DNA of 64,000 nt from positions 954,001 through 1,018,000 of the forward strand of contig JAQPZY010001266.1 of the NCBI GenBank assembly GCA_029931535.1, read 5' to 3'. How positions within the stretch are numbered: the stretch's first letter is position 1; each line of letters starts with the position of its first letter. Below, in pieces: positions 12,801 through 24,900 of the stretch. This DNA is from Margaritifera margaritifera. Lineage: Eukaryota > Mollusca > Bivalvia > Unionida > Margaritiferidae. Under the pieces are notes generated by a model. It ran no database searches, was not told the origin of the DNA, and saw nothing but the letters and a program-made list of their open reading frames with translations. The translations under genes and the position numbers were made by a program.

Positions 12801-14117
12801 TTTATCGTTCAATATATGTGAGAGATTGGTGGTCATGATAAAAAGTGGACATAAAACGTAATCAGGTGAAGTGATACTCAAAACATCTCACTGGATTTTC
12901 GCAGCTGATATCTTGGGGAAACACAGAGATCATATACATTATTTCACTTAGAAATTATTGACAATAGACCCATACCATTTTATTTTAATATACATGCATA
13001 TGTGATTTCAATTTCTTTGGCATGGTAGCAGTTTTGAGAAATGTTCTTAATTTCATGATTGTTTAATCAAGTTAAGGGTCAAGTCAGAACGTGAAAATTA
13101 TATGGTTTAAAGAAAGCAACTTCTTTAATAAAATGGTATGAATGATCTGTTTACACCGAAAAGTGAAGGATTTAACACGTAAAGAAGAAGCAAATGGAAA
13201 TAATCAGAATTAATATAAAACAAGTAAAGTTAAGTATAGATTGTAAGGTCAATATGGTAGGAACAATCAGTATCTAACGCAGCCAAAAATGTCGGAGTGC
13301 TGGCAGGCAATTTGTATTCATTTACAAAGTGTTCTTAGAGTTGTATCCTTTCACAAAGTGTTCTTACAGAGTTGTATCCTTTTCATATGTAGCATTCAAA
13401 CATCTGATGAAAGATTGTCAATCACGAGCATGCGTGTCGATATTATGAATACTCCGAGAAGTGACTGTTCGCACCATCTCGACTATGATTTTAGTGCTTA
13501 ATACAGAAATTGACAGTTCAAGTAGTGTTTTTTCTAAGGTAAATAACCAGGAGTTTCAATTACAATAATTGTGCACGAGTCACTTCCCTTGTATCTGATG
13601 CCCCTTGCTGCCAGACCTTTCAAGCACTATATATTAGCATGCACATATTATTAATAGCGAATATGAAACTGAACTCTGTCATATTTTTTGTGCATCACCA
13701 TCTTGTGCGATAGATGAATACAAATTAAAATTAAAATATACCAGCTCAGTATAATATTTTTTCATACTAACTCACTCGTATTCGTATGCGACAACTGTAA
13801 AAATTAGACTTAAAAATCACTAGCGCAGTGTGATAATGTTTCACACTAACACTTGTAAGAGTTTGGCGCAGTCATATTTTTTGTGTATCAACATCATGTA
13901 TCCCTATACGAGAACACTAAAAATTAAAATTAGACATACTATATCAGTATAATATTTTTCACACACTCATATCCCTAACGCCAAACATTAAAAAAGTCTA
14001 CATTTAGTGGTACCCACAGACTCTGAAAACAATAAGGGTAGCAAACACAAAATAATAAATTGATTTTATTTTTAAAAGTTATAGATAATGCAACAAAGCT
14101 ACATTGTAATGAATTCA
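12801..14117. other. No gene; diffuse repeats
   Basis: A short duplication (TTCACAAAGTGTTCTTA) lies at 13315-13385. A degenerate unit of about 100-130 bases with AGTATAATATTTTTC and CACTAAC recurs at 13690-13970. Confidence 0.5.
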
Positions 14118-14360
14118 ACAACTTGTCTGACTTGTTGATAATACGTAAGGACAACTTGTCTGACTTGTTGATAATACGTAAGGACAACTTGTCTGACTTG
14201 TTGATAATACGTAAGAACAACTTGTCTGGCTTGTTGATAATACGTAAGGACAACTTGTCTGGCTTGTTGATAATACATAAAGACAACTTGTCTGGCTTGT
14301 TGTTAATACGTAAGGACAACTTGTCCGGCATAATACGTAAGGACAACTTGTCCGGCATAA
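14118..14360. repeat. 33-bp minisatellite, about eight copies
   Basis: The unit contains ACAACTTGTCTGACTTGTTG and AATACGTAAGG. The last two units are shortened to about 25 bases. Both strands stay open because the period is a multiple of three. Confidence 0.94.
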
Positions 14361-14459
14361 GGCATGCTCTAGGTACTTTTATTTCGCTGTAAATGACAGA
14401 AGAAAAAAATAACATTAAGACATCTTTGCTGCCATCCCAAACATTCAGTATCTTACACG

Positions 14460-15670
14460 AAAATTAATAGAATTATTACTTCATGCTTCAATGACCTTGG
14501 CTAAATTATGCTTTTTATGTTTATTTATCAAGCTATGTTCACGCTAGAATCATCGGACTCTATGAGTGTATGCATCTCTATTTGTACCACACACTGTGGC
14601 CTAAATTTCACATTTTAATGCGTTTTTTTTGCGTTTAGCTGACCAATTTTGTTTTGTAGCACCCTCTATAATACTGTTATACCACGATTCCTGAACTTTG
14701 ATGAAGAGATGTGTCTCGATGAGTACTATATTCTCATCACAAACGTAGGTCCCTGTCGCTCATATTTCATGCTTCTCTGCATTGGGTTCAGTCTGAAGCA
14801 CTGTTCATGCCATATTCATCAAACTATGTGATTGTATGAATCCCAATTAGTACCACACAACTGCAACAAAATAAGGTCATTGTGACTTGCATTTATCATT
14901 TTACTGGCTTAAGCTTTGGTATTTAGCTCATGACTACATTGGTGTGCTATCTACTGTATAATATTGCTATACATGGAATATTATCTACCTAAAATCATGA
15001 AACTTGGTGGGTGGACGAATCCATGAGTATAGGAATTAGGTGAGTGGATTGCATGCTGCATACCTTTCATGTGAGGCCTCTCCTTTAGTGGGTAATTATG
15101 GTAATTACTGATGCATGAACTAGGTACTGCTGTGACTTTCACCCAATAAAACCTGGCTTCTAGGGTGATAATAGGTTTTCAAGCAGATTCTAAGAACAAT
15201 GATTTCTAAACAAACAAAAACAACATTATATTGTTTTTCATCAACCTATTACATGTACAATGATACGACAGGCAATAATGCTATTTTTTAAAAATTATTT
15301 TATATCTTGTATGCACTGCCACAGTAGGTTAATAGATAGGTAGGTTGGTGGTAACGATAATACATTGCAAACAAATCTTTAGTTTGGAAAGGGGCCAGGA
15401 TCTCTGTAGTCTGAATTTGTTTTCTGCGTGATAATGTGTATATTAGCTATTGGAGACTACTGAAAGTAGATGTGAGCTGTGTAATCGTTGATTACACTCT
15501 AGCTATGTTGCGCATTACATGTAGTGGCTAATCAAAGTGATTAGTGATGTACGAATTATGTTGGTACTGCTGGCTGGCACTCAAAGGTTACTCGAAGCAT
15601 GTGCATCATAGGAGTGGACAATGATAATAGTTTCTCAACCAGAGTTTAAGAACAATGATGTAAAAAATAA
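14460..15670. repeat. Large dispersed repeat, copy 2
   Basis: It has the same ordered phrases as copy 1, including AAAATCATGAAACTTGGTGG, AAGGTCATTGTGACTTGC and the terminal TGTAATCGTTGATTAC block at about 15480. A second, shorter terminal block follows to 15670. Confidence 0.72.
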
Positions 15671-15779
15671 TATAAACAACATTATTATCTAGTTTTTATC
15701 AACTCACTACATTACCTCCACTTTGATATCATATCAAAGAATGCTCTTTTTGAACGTTTTATCTCTTTATGCCGTGTCA

Positions 15780-15965
15780 CAGTATGTAGGTAGGTGTGTG
15801 TGTGTGTGGGGGGGGTAGGTAGGTATGTAGGAAGGTGTATATTTGGGTGGGTGGCTAAGTAGGTGTGTGTAGTGGGTGGGTAGGTAGGTGTGTAGGTAGG
15901 TGTGTGTGGGGGGGAGGGGTAGGTAGGTAGGTGTGTGTGTGGGGGGGGGTAGGTAGGTAGGCTGT
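15780..15965. repeat. GTAGG/GTGTG microsatellite inside the dispersed repeat
   Basis: Irregular GTAGGTAGGT, GTGTGTG and poly-G tracts lie between CGTGTCACAGTATGTAG and ATAGGTAGAGTATGTGAAC. Other copies carry a different microsatellite at this same place. Confidence 0.85.
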
Positions 15966-16162
15966 TGATAGGTAGAGTATGTGAACACAATACTGGCTAC
16001 ATGGTGTTGATAAAAGTTAACATTTTAAATTTAAAAAAAAAAAAAAGTTCAAATGTAAAGATAAAAGATTGCAAATAATCTTAATTTTCGAAAGGGGCCA
16101 AGATCACTTTTGTCTGAATTGATTTTCTGCATGATAATATTTATAAAACTACACGGTCAGGA

Positions 16163-17280
16163 ATGAGCGAAAGTTTAATGGGGATAAAGAGAATTGTATC
16201 AGAAATTTATAAAAGGAAACTGAACTTTCTTGGTAAATTATGCCCTATTCCAGAAAATGTAAAATCTAAAAGAATATTTTTATTCAGACTAAAACTGTAT
16301 CTTTCTAGAAAAGATGTTACAGAACAAAAAGGCTTTATTCCAGATATATGTAGCATTTTGCAGAAATATCATATTTATGAATTTATTGAAATTTTTGTTA
16401 GAGACAAAATATTTCCAGGAAAAATTCTATGGAAACAATTATAAAACATGCTACTCATAAATATGAATAAACTCGCGCTTTACAAACTTGTGCCATACTG
16501 ACATTTCCTATAAAAGATATAAAAAAATGTTCATACTTCTATAAAACCCTCAATTTTATGGCAAACTCCAAAAACAACAAGAGAGTTACAATTAATTACA
16601 TCCCTCGCAAATATTCTGATAACTGTTCCAAATAATACAATGCAAGTTTGTAAACACTGCAGTTATTCTTACACAGATTTAATATTCCATGCATTTATTT
16701 TCTGTCAGAGCACTGTGCGACAACGAGACATATTTTGGACACCTATTATAAATAATTTTGACATTCATCTTGGCGTGTTCCTTCATAATATATCAGATGA
16801 AGAATTTATTCAACATCTCCTGGGTAGGGAATTTCCCAACGGAATCGGCTAGACGAGCCCGAAATACTAAGAAATTTTATAATGTCCGCCTCAGAGTTCT
16901 CTGCAACTGTAATTCATGGATTCTTTTCATACTAACAAGATCGATTTTCAAATTATCAAGATTAGGAAGACATGTGATCGTAGAAATCTTGATAATCATG
17001 TCTTCATGCATGCTATTTTTTTGACATTACATATAAAATATTATTTTCTGTAAAATAATGATGATGTATGCAAGAATTAAGTATTGGAGGATTGCGCAAG
17101 AGTGCACCATACTTTTAATAAGTATAGTGTCCTCATATAAGAATCCTCATAGGGAAGCTACGCTTCTAAGAGACTCCTCTCATGTACACATCTGTTAATT
17201 GTATATGACTAATTCAATATTCTTTTCTTTTTCCTTTGTTTGCATCCTTATCTCTGAAAAGAGGAAATACAGATGATGAT
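16163..17280 (+). pseudogene. 3' end of a non-LTR retrotransposon (LINE), degenerate
   Basis: The open stretch 16163-16444 encodes a C-terminal LINE-like sequence with RKLNFLGKLC, KGFIPDICSILQKY and FPGKILWKQL. After several stops, 16640-16850 returns in the same frame with a C-x2-C-x9-H-x4-C knuckle and HLLGREFPN, as at the end of LINE ORF2 proteins. The 3' region ends near 17280 with GAAATACAGATGATGATGAG. It is 5'-truncated and broken. Assignment rests on remembered family character, and the clade is not determined. Confidence 0.6.
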
Positions 17281-17576
17281 GAGTAACCACCAGTTGTGTA
17301 CAAATACGTTGATTTATTTTGAACTTTTCCACACAGTGGATGTTGTTTTGAAATCTCTCTCTTTTATCTAAGCAATTATGTTTGAAATTATTTTTACCAT
17401 TCAATGTAACATTTAAATATGAATTAGAATGAAATATTTTTCTGACTTCTGACTCCGATTTTTATATTGATTTAACTTTGCACATTTCCTTGCAAATAAA
17501 TATAAGGTGACGAAGACACAAATGAAAATGAAAAACATGGTTAGCAAAGAACCTGAAAAGAATTCTCCACATAAGT
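17281..17576. other. No gene recognised
   Basis: AT-rich, nothing supported. Confidence 0.4.
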
Positions 17577-17675
17577 CCAAAGACCCTTGTAGAGTCCAAA
17601 GACCCTTGTAGAGTTCAAAGACCCTTGTAGAGTTCAAAGACCCTTGTAGAGTTCAAAGACCCTTGTAGAGTTCAT
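17577..17675. repeat. 19-bp tandem repeat, five copies
   Basis: The unit is AGTTCAAAGACCCTTGTAG with a C/T variant. Confidence 0.94.
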
Positions 17676-17875
17676 CTTGGATATCAAATTGGAAAACGTT
17701 CACAATAATTTAAAAATAACAAAAGTTGAACGTTTAAAGAGAAAAAGAAAAAAAAGACTCTGAAACATCACCCATATCACCTTCGATGCACAGTACACCA
17801 CGTGAAAGAAATGATACAAGTTAAAACAGAAGGATATATTTTTTTATAAGTAAGCGTACTACGTACACATAGTGA

Positions 17876-18095
17876 CAGTGGCGGCGCGGTGGTTCGAGGC
17901 ACCCGGGGGCAGTGTTCTTGAGTGGCGCCCCTGCTTTGCCAAAGAGAACAGTTTTTATATCAGTTGCCAACCTCCACCCCCCCTCCCCATCTACGCCCCT
18001 GTTATAGCTAAAAAAAAAGGCTCCCGACGGCGCCCCTCCCTCGCCCGACGTCCGGGGGCATTGCCCCCTCCCAACCATCTGTCGCGCCACCACTG
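17876..18095. mobile_element. hAT-like MITE with 8-bp target duplication
   Basis: This is a GC-rich 220-bp island in AT-rich DNA. Its ends are inverted repeats (CAGTGGCGGCGCG against CAGTGGTGGCGCG read from the other end). It is flanked on both sides by CATAGTGA (17868-17875 and 18096-18103). An 8-bp duplication and CAGTG termini are typical of hAT elements. No transposase is present, so it is non-autonomous. Confidence 0.85.
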
Positions 18096-18306
18096 CATAG
18101 TGACTTTGTCACAGGCTCTTGCGCGTCAGCCGCAGAATGCAAATTTATCACTTGTTTCGTTCCTAAGAATACCGTTCTATCTTTTCATGTGACTTTCTAG
18201 TGAGCATATTGAGTACACATAGTGGCTATGTGTAGCTCTTTTGTATATTGAGTACACATAATGGCTTTGTGTAGCTCTTTTGCAAAAGCCGACAAAGCAA
18301 ATTTTT

Positions 18307-18430
18307 CGCAATCGTTTTGCATACTATGTATTTCATACGCAATCGTTTTGCATACCATATATTTCACACGCAATCGTTTTGCATACCATATATTTCATAC
18401 GCAATCGTTTTGCATACCATGTATTTCATA
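18307..18430. repeat. 31-bp tandem repeat, four copies
   Basis: The unit contains CGCAATCGTTTTGCATACC and TATTTCATA, starting at 18307, 18338, 18369 and 18400. A separate GTACACATA duplication lies at 18210-18280. Confidence 0.92.
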
Positions 18431-18770
18431 CGGAATGTTTAAGCAATTTCCAAATCCCTGAGTTTATCGTATATTTTATCTGTTTTATTTTATATATTGA
18501 CATCTACAGACAACGATGTGCTTTTGATTTACTAGCGCATAGAAAAAAAAGTTTCACCTATGAACCGAATAGCAGATACGAGATGAAAATATTCCAGACA
18601 AAACATGACTCTACTAATTCTCTCACATCCCCTACTACTAATGCTTTCTAGTTTTTATCAAAGATAATTCTGCAAGTACTTCCTCACGAAAAAACATGTC
18701 CTTTATTGGATACTGTTTTTTAATTTCAGATAACTGACGAAAGTCCCAGCCTTGTTTATGTCTAGAAAAA
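18431..18770. other. Upstream region of the LPMO gene; no clear promoter
   Basis: AT-rich. I see no convincing TATA box or initiator. A further 5' non-coding exon could exist upstream. Confidence 0.35.
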
Positions 18771-18947
18771 ATGTGGAGACGTCGTACAAACTTTTGGTGT
18801 GTTATAGGAATCATTTTGGGATTCCTGGATGATGCCCTTGGGCATGGCATACTTGTCGACCCCCCAGCTCGGAACTACATGGGTGAGGTCGGTTTTGATG
18901 TACCGGTCAATTACAACGGTAACAGTCTGAACTGCGGTGGAACGATG
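18771..18947 (+). CDS. Exon 1: signal peptide and N-terminal copper-binding segment of AA15 LPMO
   Basis: The exon encodes 59 residues. Residues 1-24 form a signal peptide, with a basic start (MWRRR), a hydrophobic core (FWCVIGIILGFL) and likely cleavage after ALG. Cleavage leaves His25 as residue 1 of the mature protein, which is the first ligand of the LPMO histidine brace. The following HGILVDPPARN and the GF, NY and CGG elements are typical of AA15. The exon ends on a whole codon (phase 0) before GTAATA. The ATG has A at -3, and the nearest upstream ATG (18758) is out of frame. No clear core promoter is visible upstream. Confidence 0.92.
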
Positions 18948-21900
18948 GTAATAAATACATTTTTGTTCTTCATGGGATGTATATTTGCATGCATTTGTAG
19001 CTGTACCTCGGTCTTTCTGTCTGTGATTGTTTATTGCTGTCTATGCCAGTCTGTATGTTAGTTAGGCTCTGTCTGTAATTGTGTATTGCTGTCTATGCCA
19101 GTCAGTATGTTAGTTAGGCACTGTCTGTAATTGTGTATTGCTGTCTATGCCAGTCAGTATGTTAGTTATGCACTGTCTGTAATTGTGTATTGCTGTCTAT
19201 GCTAGTCAGTATGTTCGTTAGACTCTGTCTGTGCATATAATCCTTGCTTTGGCAATGTTCGTCTTTCTTGTACTGGTGTCGTTTAACTCGTTGAAATTCT
19301 TGCCAGGGTAGTGAACCTCATGAAAAGAACAAGGTCGGGTGTGATGAGGAATAATTTCCGATGAAGGTCTTCGCATGACTAGTTGCGCTAGTATAACGTG
19401 TATTGGATATTTATAGTTCTATTAAGACGAGTTCGGAATCATCTATCATAAATAACATGTTGATTATGTTACTGAATCAAGCCTCCTTTACCTTTTTTAT
19501 AATGATTTAATTTACTAATTTATGATCTCTGTTTTTAGTCTGAATAGGGGTTAGCATATCAGTATAGATGCGACTAATGCTCGATCAATAAGTGGTCACA
19601 TGATCAATTGCGCGGGAAATGAAGTCGACCTGGCTTTGTACTTTTTTGAAATCAACATTGAAAGGTCACATTCCATACTACAATAACATTATGTTTACTC
19701 TTTAAGATTTTTAGTACGCTAGACCTTTGGGTAAATGACGCGTAACCTAGTTCCTGATTGGTTCTTAGAGGGTTGTGTTATTTTGAAATACCATATTATT
19801 AAAGACGGAGAAAGGACATTCCCTTTTAATTCTGCGCACTTAGTCGAGATATATAGGGAATAATCTTGGGAATTATGATTCTTTACAATTGCTTGAATGA
19901 AGAGAGGTTATTGAAATTATTCAGTTCAGTGTGGAATTTATTTAATTAGTAATTCATCTGAATTACTATACAGCTCCGTGGAATTATCGGACATTATTCT
20001 GAAACTTGTGAGATTCCAGACTTGCAAGGATTATTTTGGATTACATCAGAACTTATCAGTTTCAACACAGTACAGGTTATTTTCATTCGGAATACTTCAT
20101 CCGGATTACTCGGATTAACATCAGGAAGTGAACTTTAAAACAATTTAGGACTTTTTAGGATATTCTATACTGTAAGTTATTATAATTCTTTCATTTTGAT
20201 TGTTTGTTGAACTATTTTAATTCTTTTAATATTTTAGGAAATTAAAGTTTTGCATTTTAATCTTGAAAGCTTGTTTGTGTCTTTTATTCTGTTACATTAC
20301 CCCTAGAGTCGTAACAATTATGACAGATTAGAAAATGGAGCAAGAAAAAACTTTTAATCTTTTCGATCCCGATGTCTGAGATACACTGGCTTTACACTTT
20401 AATCATTAAGATAATCAGAATACAACATATGGCGCAGTAATTTTGGTGCATAATTATAAAAATTCCAGTTTTAGACCGCATTTAACACTGTGATACAAAA
20501 CGTACACTTTTTTTGATCGCAATTGATCACCTGTGTCATTTATCACTAAAATTATAGTGTTTTATTGTAAAACGTTTCAGAGAAAAAGTTTGCGACGGTG
20601 CTCCCAAGTATCCTATGGTAATTATTGATTTTAATAAAAGAACAACCCATAGAAATCTCAGCTGTTGATGCTCCATTCGAGTCTCAATTCGTGGTGCACT
20701 GTTTGGAGGTAGGGCGATGTGGGGTGGTAGGTGAAAGGGGACTATTTAAAACATTTTCAGATATTTAATGCAAAATATCTGAAAATTTTTACTTTTCTTC
20801 AGATATAATATTCGGGTTTACAATTTTACCTCTTTGGGGGACAAATGCCTATTAAATTCGATCGTGTCATTTAATGGGATTGGCGAAGTATACACAATTG
20901 CAGATTAAGAACAAGGTTTTCAGTTGCAACTGTTGACTAGATGTAGAGTGCTGTCTCTTGAGCTTTAAAAAAAGATTCGTGGCCCTGCTGACACAATGCC
21001 TGGTGGCAGTCTCTTCCATTCTTCGATGGTGTGTTAGAGGTGCAACTAAACTTATCGAATATGCCGTGCTTGCTCATTGGCATATTAACTTATTCAATTT
21101 TGTTTTGAACATTTGCAGACGTACTTGAACAACACCGCTTAGTTACTACTGAAAATGTTGTGAAATTGAGCAAAGAAAACAAAAAGATAAGTTACAGCAA
21201 GATGAATGTGTACATGTTATATAGGTGGAAGAGTCCACTTGTCAGAGTTTAGTCAGCGAGAATTCGGACAAACATGCCATGTTGTATCGGTGGATGTGTA
21301 CATGTTATATAGGTGGATGTGTACACTTGTCAGAGTTTCGTCAGAGATAATTCGGACAAACACGCCATGTTATATAGGTCGAAGTGTACACTTGTTCAGA
21401 GATTAGTCAGAGAGGATTCGGACAAACAAGCCATATTATATAGGTGGAAGTGTACATGTTATATAGGTGGATGTGTCCACTTGTCAGAGATTAGTCAGCG
21501 AGGACTCGGACAAACAAGCGGCTGATGGGTAATTGCGTAATAACTGTATGTTGGCCCGCAATCTAAGTGGTCAGGGGTCAACAGGGATCACCGATAAACA
21601 ATATTTGAATGGCGGTTGTCAATAGATCAATTCCTTTCGGTAGATGGCACTAGCAGGAGGTCTCTAGAAAGAATTACTATGCATGTGCATGGACAGTCGT
21701 TTTGTTCTTATTAGATGTCTTTATTATTGGATGCTATATAGAGCGTAACACTTATTTGTTGTATCATGGTCAATTTTGCTTCACGTATCCGGTCTTGAGA
21801 GCTTTTCCATTTAAGTTTATGTAACATGCTGGTAACAACTCTCTGTCGTGGTATCTTGTTTCATGCATAGCAATTTTTACACCTGGAGTCATGAAACATG

Positions 21901-24900
21901 GTGAGGGGATAAATGTTAAAGAGTTCAACACACTCATCGCAAAACTAAATAGATGTATAGACGCTTCACTGATTTTGGTTACATTTTCAGTTTTAAGTTT
22001 ATTTCTCAATCTCCGTTAGCTCTAAAATCATCAACCTAGACGAATGTATTCATCTTTATTATTACCAAGCACTTACAACAAAAGATGGTCACTATGACGT
22101 ATATCTCACATTTTACTCACTTAGGTTAAGGTTTTGTGTTTTAGCTTGGGAACAAATATGTTTACTGCATTCTGTATACATACTGTTAAACCAAGAATCA
22201 AGAAACTTGTGACCCATATTTCATGCTTCAAAGCATTGTTCTTGCCAGAATCATTTAACTAGATTAATGATATACATCTCTGTTATTACACATCCTTACG
22301 ACAGAAGGTCACTGTGACCTACATTTAGCATTTTACTGACTTAGGTTATGTGTTTGCGTTTAGCTCATGACTACCTTTATTTTACTTCCTGTATAATACT
22401 GTTATATCTGGATTAATGAAACTTGTTGAGAGGATGCATTTTGAGGTCTAGAACTTCATGTCAAAAGTGGGTCATATCTTACGCTTCACTGACTCGAGTT
22501 AAATATTATGTTTTTACTGTTCTTGCTTGGATCATTAGAATAGCTGATTGTACAATCACTTTTAGTATCCGACCCATACAAAAACGGTCACAGTGAACCA
22601 CATTTCACATCTTGCTGGTTTAGGTTATGTTTTTACATGTAGTTCTTGATCACTGAGATTTTGAGTAATCTATACACGTAATATCTTATCTAGAGAGTTT
22701 GAGTAATCTATACACGTAATATCTTATCTAGAGAGTTTGAGTAATCTATACACGTAATATCTTATCTAGAGAGTTTGAGTAATCTATACACGTAATATCT
22801 TATTTAGAGAGTTTGAGTAATCTATACACGTAATATCTTATCTAGAGCCATAAAACGCGGTGAGGGGAAGCCTTTTGATGGGCATGACTCTTTCATTTTA
22901 GTAGTAGGTCATTATGGCCCATATTTTACGCTTATTTGACTTGGGTTAAATTTTGTGTTTGATATTCATTTCTTGGTCATTGTTCATGCTAGAATTGTGA
23001 AACTGATGATAATATGCATCTCTGTTAGTACCACACCCTTATAAGAAATGAAGTTCATAGTGACATGTATTTCATCGTTTACTGACTGTTGTTAAGATTT
23101 TGCATTTAGTTTACGACCACACAATTTTTGGATGCTAAGCGTATTTTCCTAAGTATAATCATAAAACTTGGCGAGGGGATGCATCTTGATAAGTTTGACA
23201 TTTTGCAAATAGAGGTCTCTGTGACAATATTGCATGCTTCGGTGACTTTGTTGAAATTGTGTGTTCATTGCTCATTTATTGGTGATATTTGTTTCAATCA
23301 TAAAACTTGATATTTGGATGCATCTCTGTTAGTACTACACTCTTACAACAAAAAAGGTCACCGTGACCTACCATTTATACTTTTACTAACATGGGATACG
23401 TATTTATATTTAACTCGTCACCACATAGATTCTTCCATGTTATACACACCCTAACCTTCTAAGAAGGAGCTTTCTGACCATTGCAGTTGGAAGTTGAATA
23501 CATATATTTATTCAATGCTAAATCTTCCATATTAGTGACAATACATAGTATATTGTGATAGGTAAACTCAACAGATAACGGTGTATTGTACATGTAAATG
23601 AGTATAGAAATTAAATGAGTGGACTTCATGCTGCATGCTTTTCATGTGAGGCTTCATCTGTAGTGGCTAATCAAGGTAATTGCTGATAATTTAATTAAGC
23701 TTGTACTGGCTGTCACTCCAATGTTGCTCAACTGTCACTCCAATGTTGTTCAACTGTCACTCCAATGTTGCTCAACTGTCACGCCAATGTTGCTTAATGC
23801 CTGTGACTTTTACCCTGTAAAATCTGGCTCGTAGGGGAGGACAAGACAATAACTTCTAAAGCCGATTTAAGAACAATGACAAACAATTTATCGACAACAT
23901 TAATATCTGGTTTTTATCAACTCATTATAGTGACTTTACTTTGATATCATATACAGTAATGTTCTTTTTTATTGTCCATTTCGTCTTTTATGCACTGAAC
24001 ACATGTATGTATGTATGTATGTATGTATGTATGTATGTATGTATGTATGTATGTATGTATGTATGTACGTACGTACGTACGTACGTACGTACGTACGTAC
24101 GTACGTACGTATGTATGTATGTATGTATGTATGTATGTATGTATGTATGTATGTATGTATGTATGTATGTATGTATGTATGTATGTATGTATGTATGTAT
24201 GTAGTTTAACGGTATGTCAGCACAGTACGGCAACACAGTGCCAGTTAAAAGTTAAATTTTAAATTTTGAAAATAATACAAGTTGAAAATATACGGATAAA
24301 ATAATTTAGTTTGAAAAGGGCCGACATTTTGTTGTCAAGATCACTTTAGTCTGAATATAATTTCTGCATGATTATTAATATCTGCAATGATTAGATACTA
24401 CTAAAAGCTTCCCAGAGGCGACTGGTTAATGGTGATATGACACCTTCAACCTCTCCCCCTTTTATATACAAACACACAGTGCCGACCTTGACCATGTCTG
24501 TCTCTTTCAAAACATTGATGTCAGTCTATCTATTTGTCCATCTTTCTATCTGTCTGTTTGTCTCTCATTCATTCATGTCACAGAGAAACGATCTATACAA
24601 ACGCAAGTCATCAGTGAAGCAATATATTTCCTTTTTTCGCTTATTCGAACATTTCAGAACCAGTGGCAGACAAACGGAGGAAAATGTGGAATTTGCGGGG
24701 ACCCGTACCAAGGACCACGTGATCACGAGGCGGGAGGTATTTATGCTACAGGGACAGTGGGGAGATGCTACCCGGTGGGCACCAGGCCAATCTCAGTCAC
24801 AATCAAACTTACAGCGTATCACGGAGGTGAGATCGTGCATGATTCTTTTGATTATGAATACTTTAATGTGTGCAACATATATGCGTACAATTCTAATAAG

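Larger units (their letters stand above)
21770..24420. repeat. Large dispersed repeat, copy 3 (intron 1)
   Basis: This is the longest copy. It has many internal subunits with AAACTTGGTGAGGGGATG-like, GGTCACTGTGACCTAC and TTTAGCTCATGACTACC phrases. The fixed end follows: TAAAATCTGGCTCGTAGG, AAGAACAATGA, a microsatellite, then AGTCTGAATATAATTTCTGC. Tandem arrays at 22661-22848 and 23708-23795 lie within it. Confidence 0.75.

Noticed and set aside
14118..14360. Possible CRISPR array (33-bp direct repeats)
   Set aside because: Units are contiguous with no unique spacers, and the DNA is eukaryotic. The same applies to the other 30-38-bp arrays.
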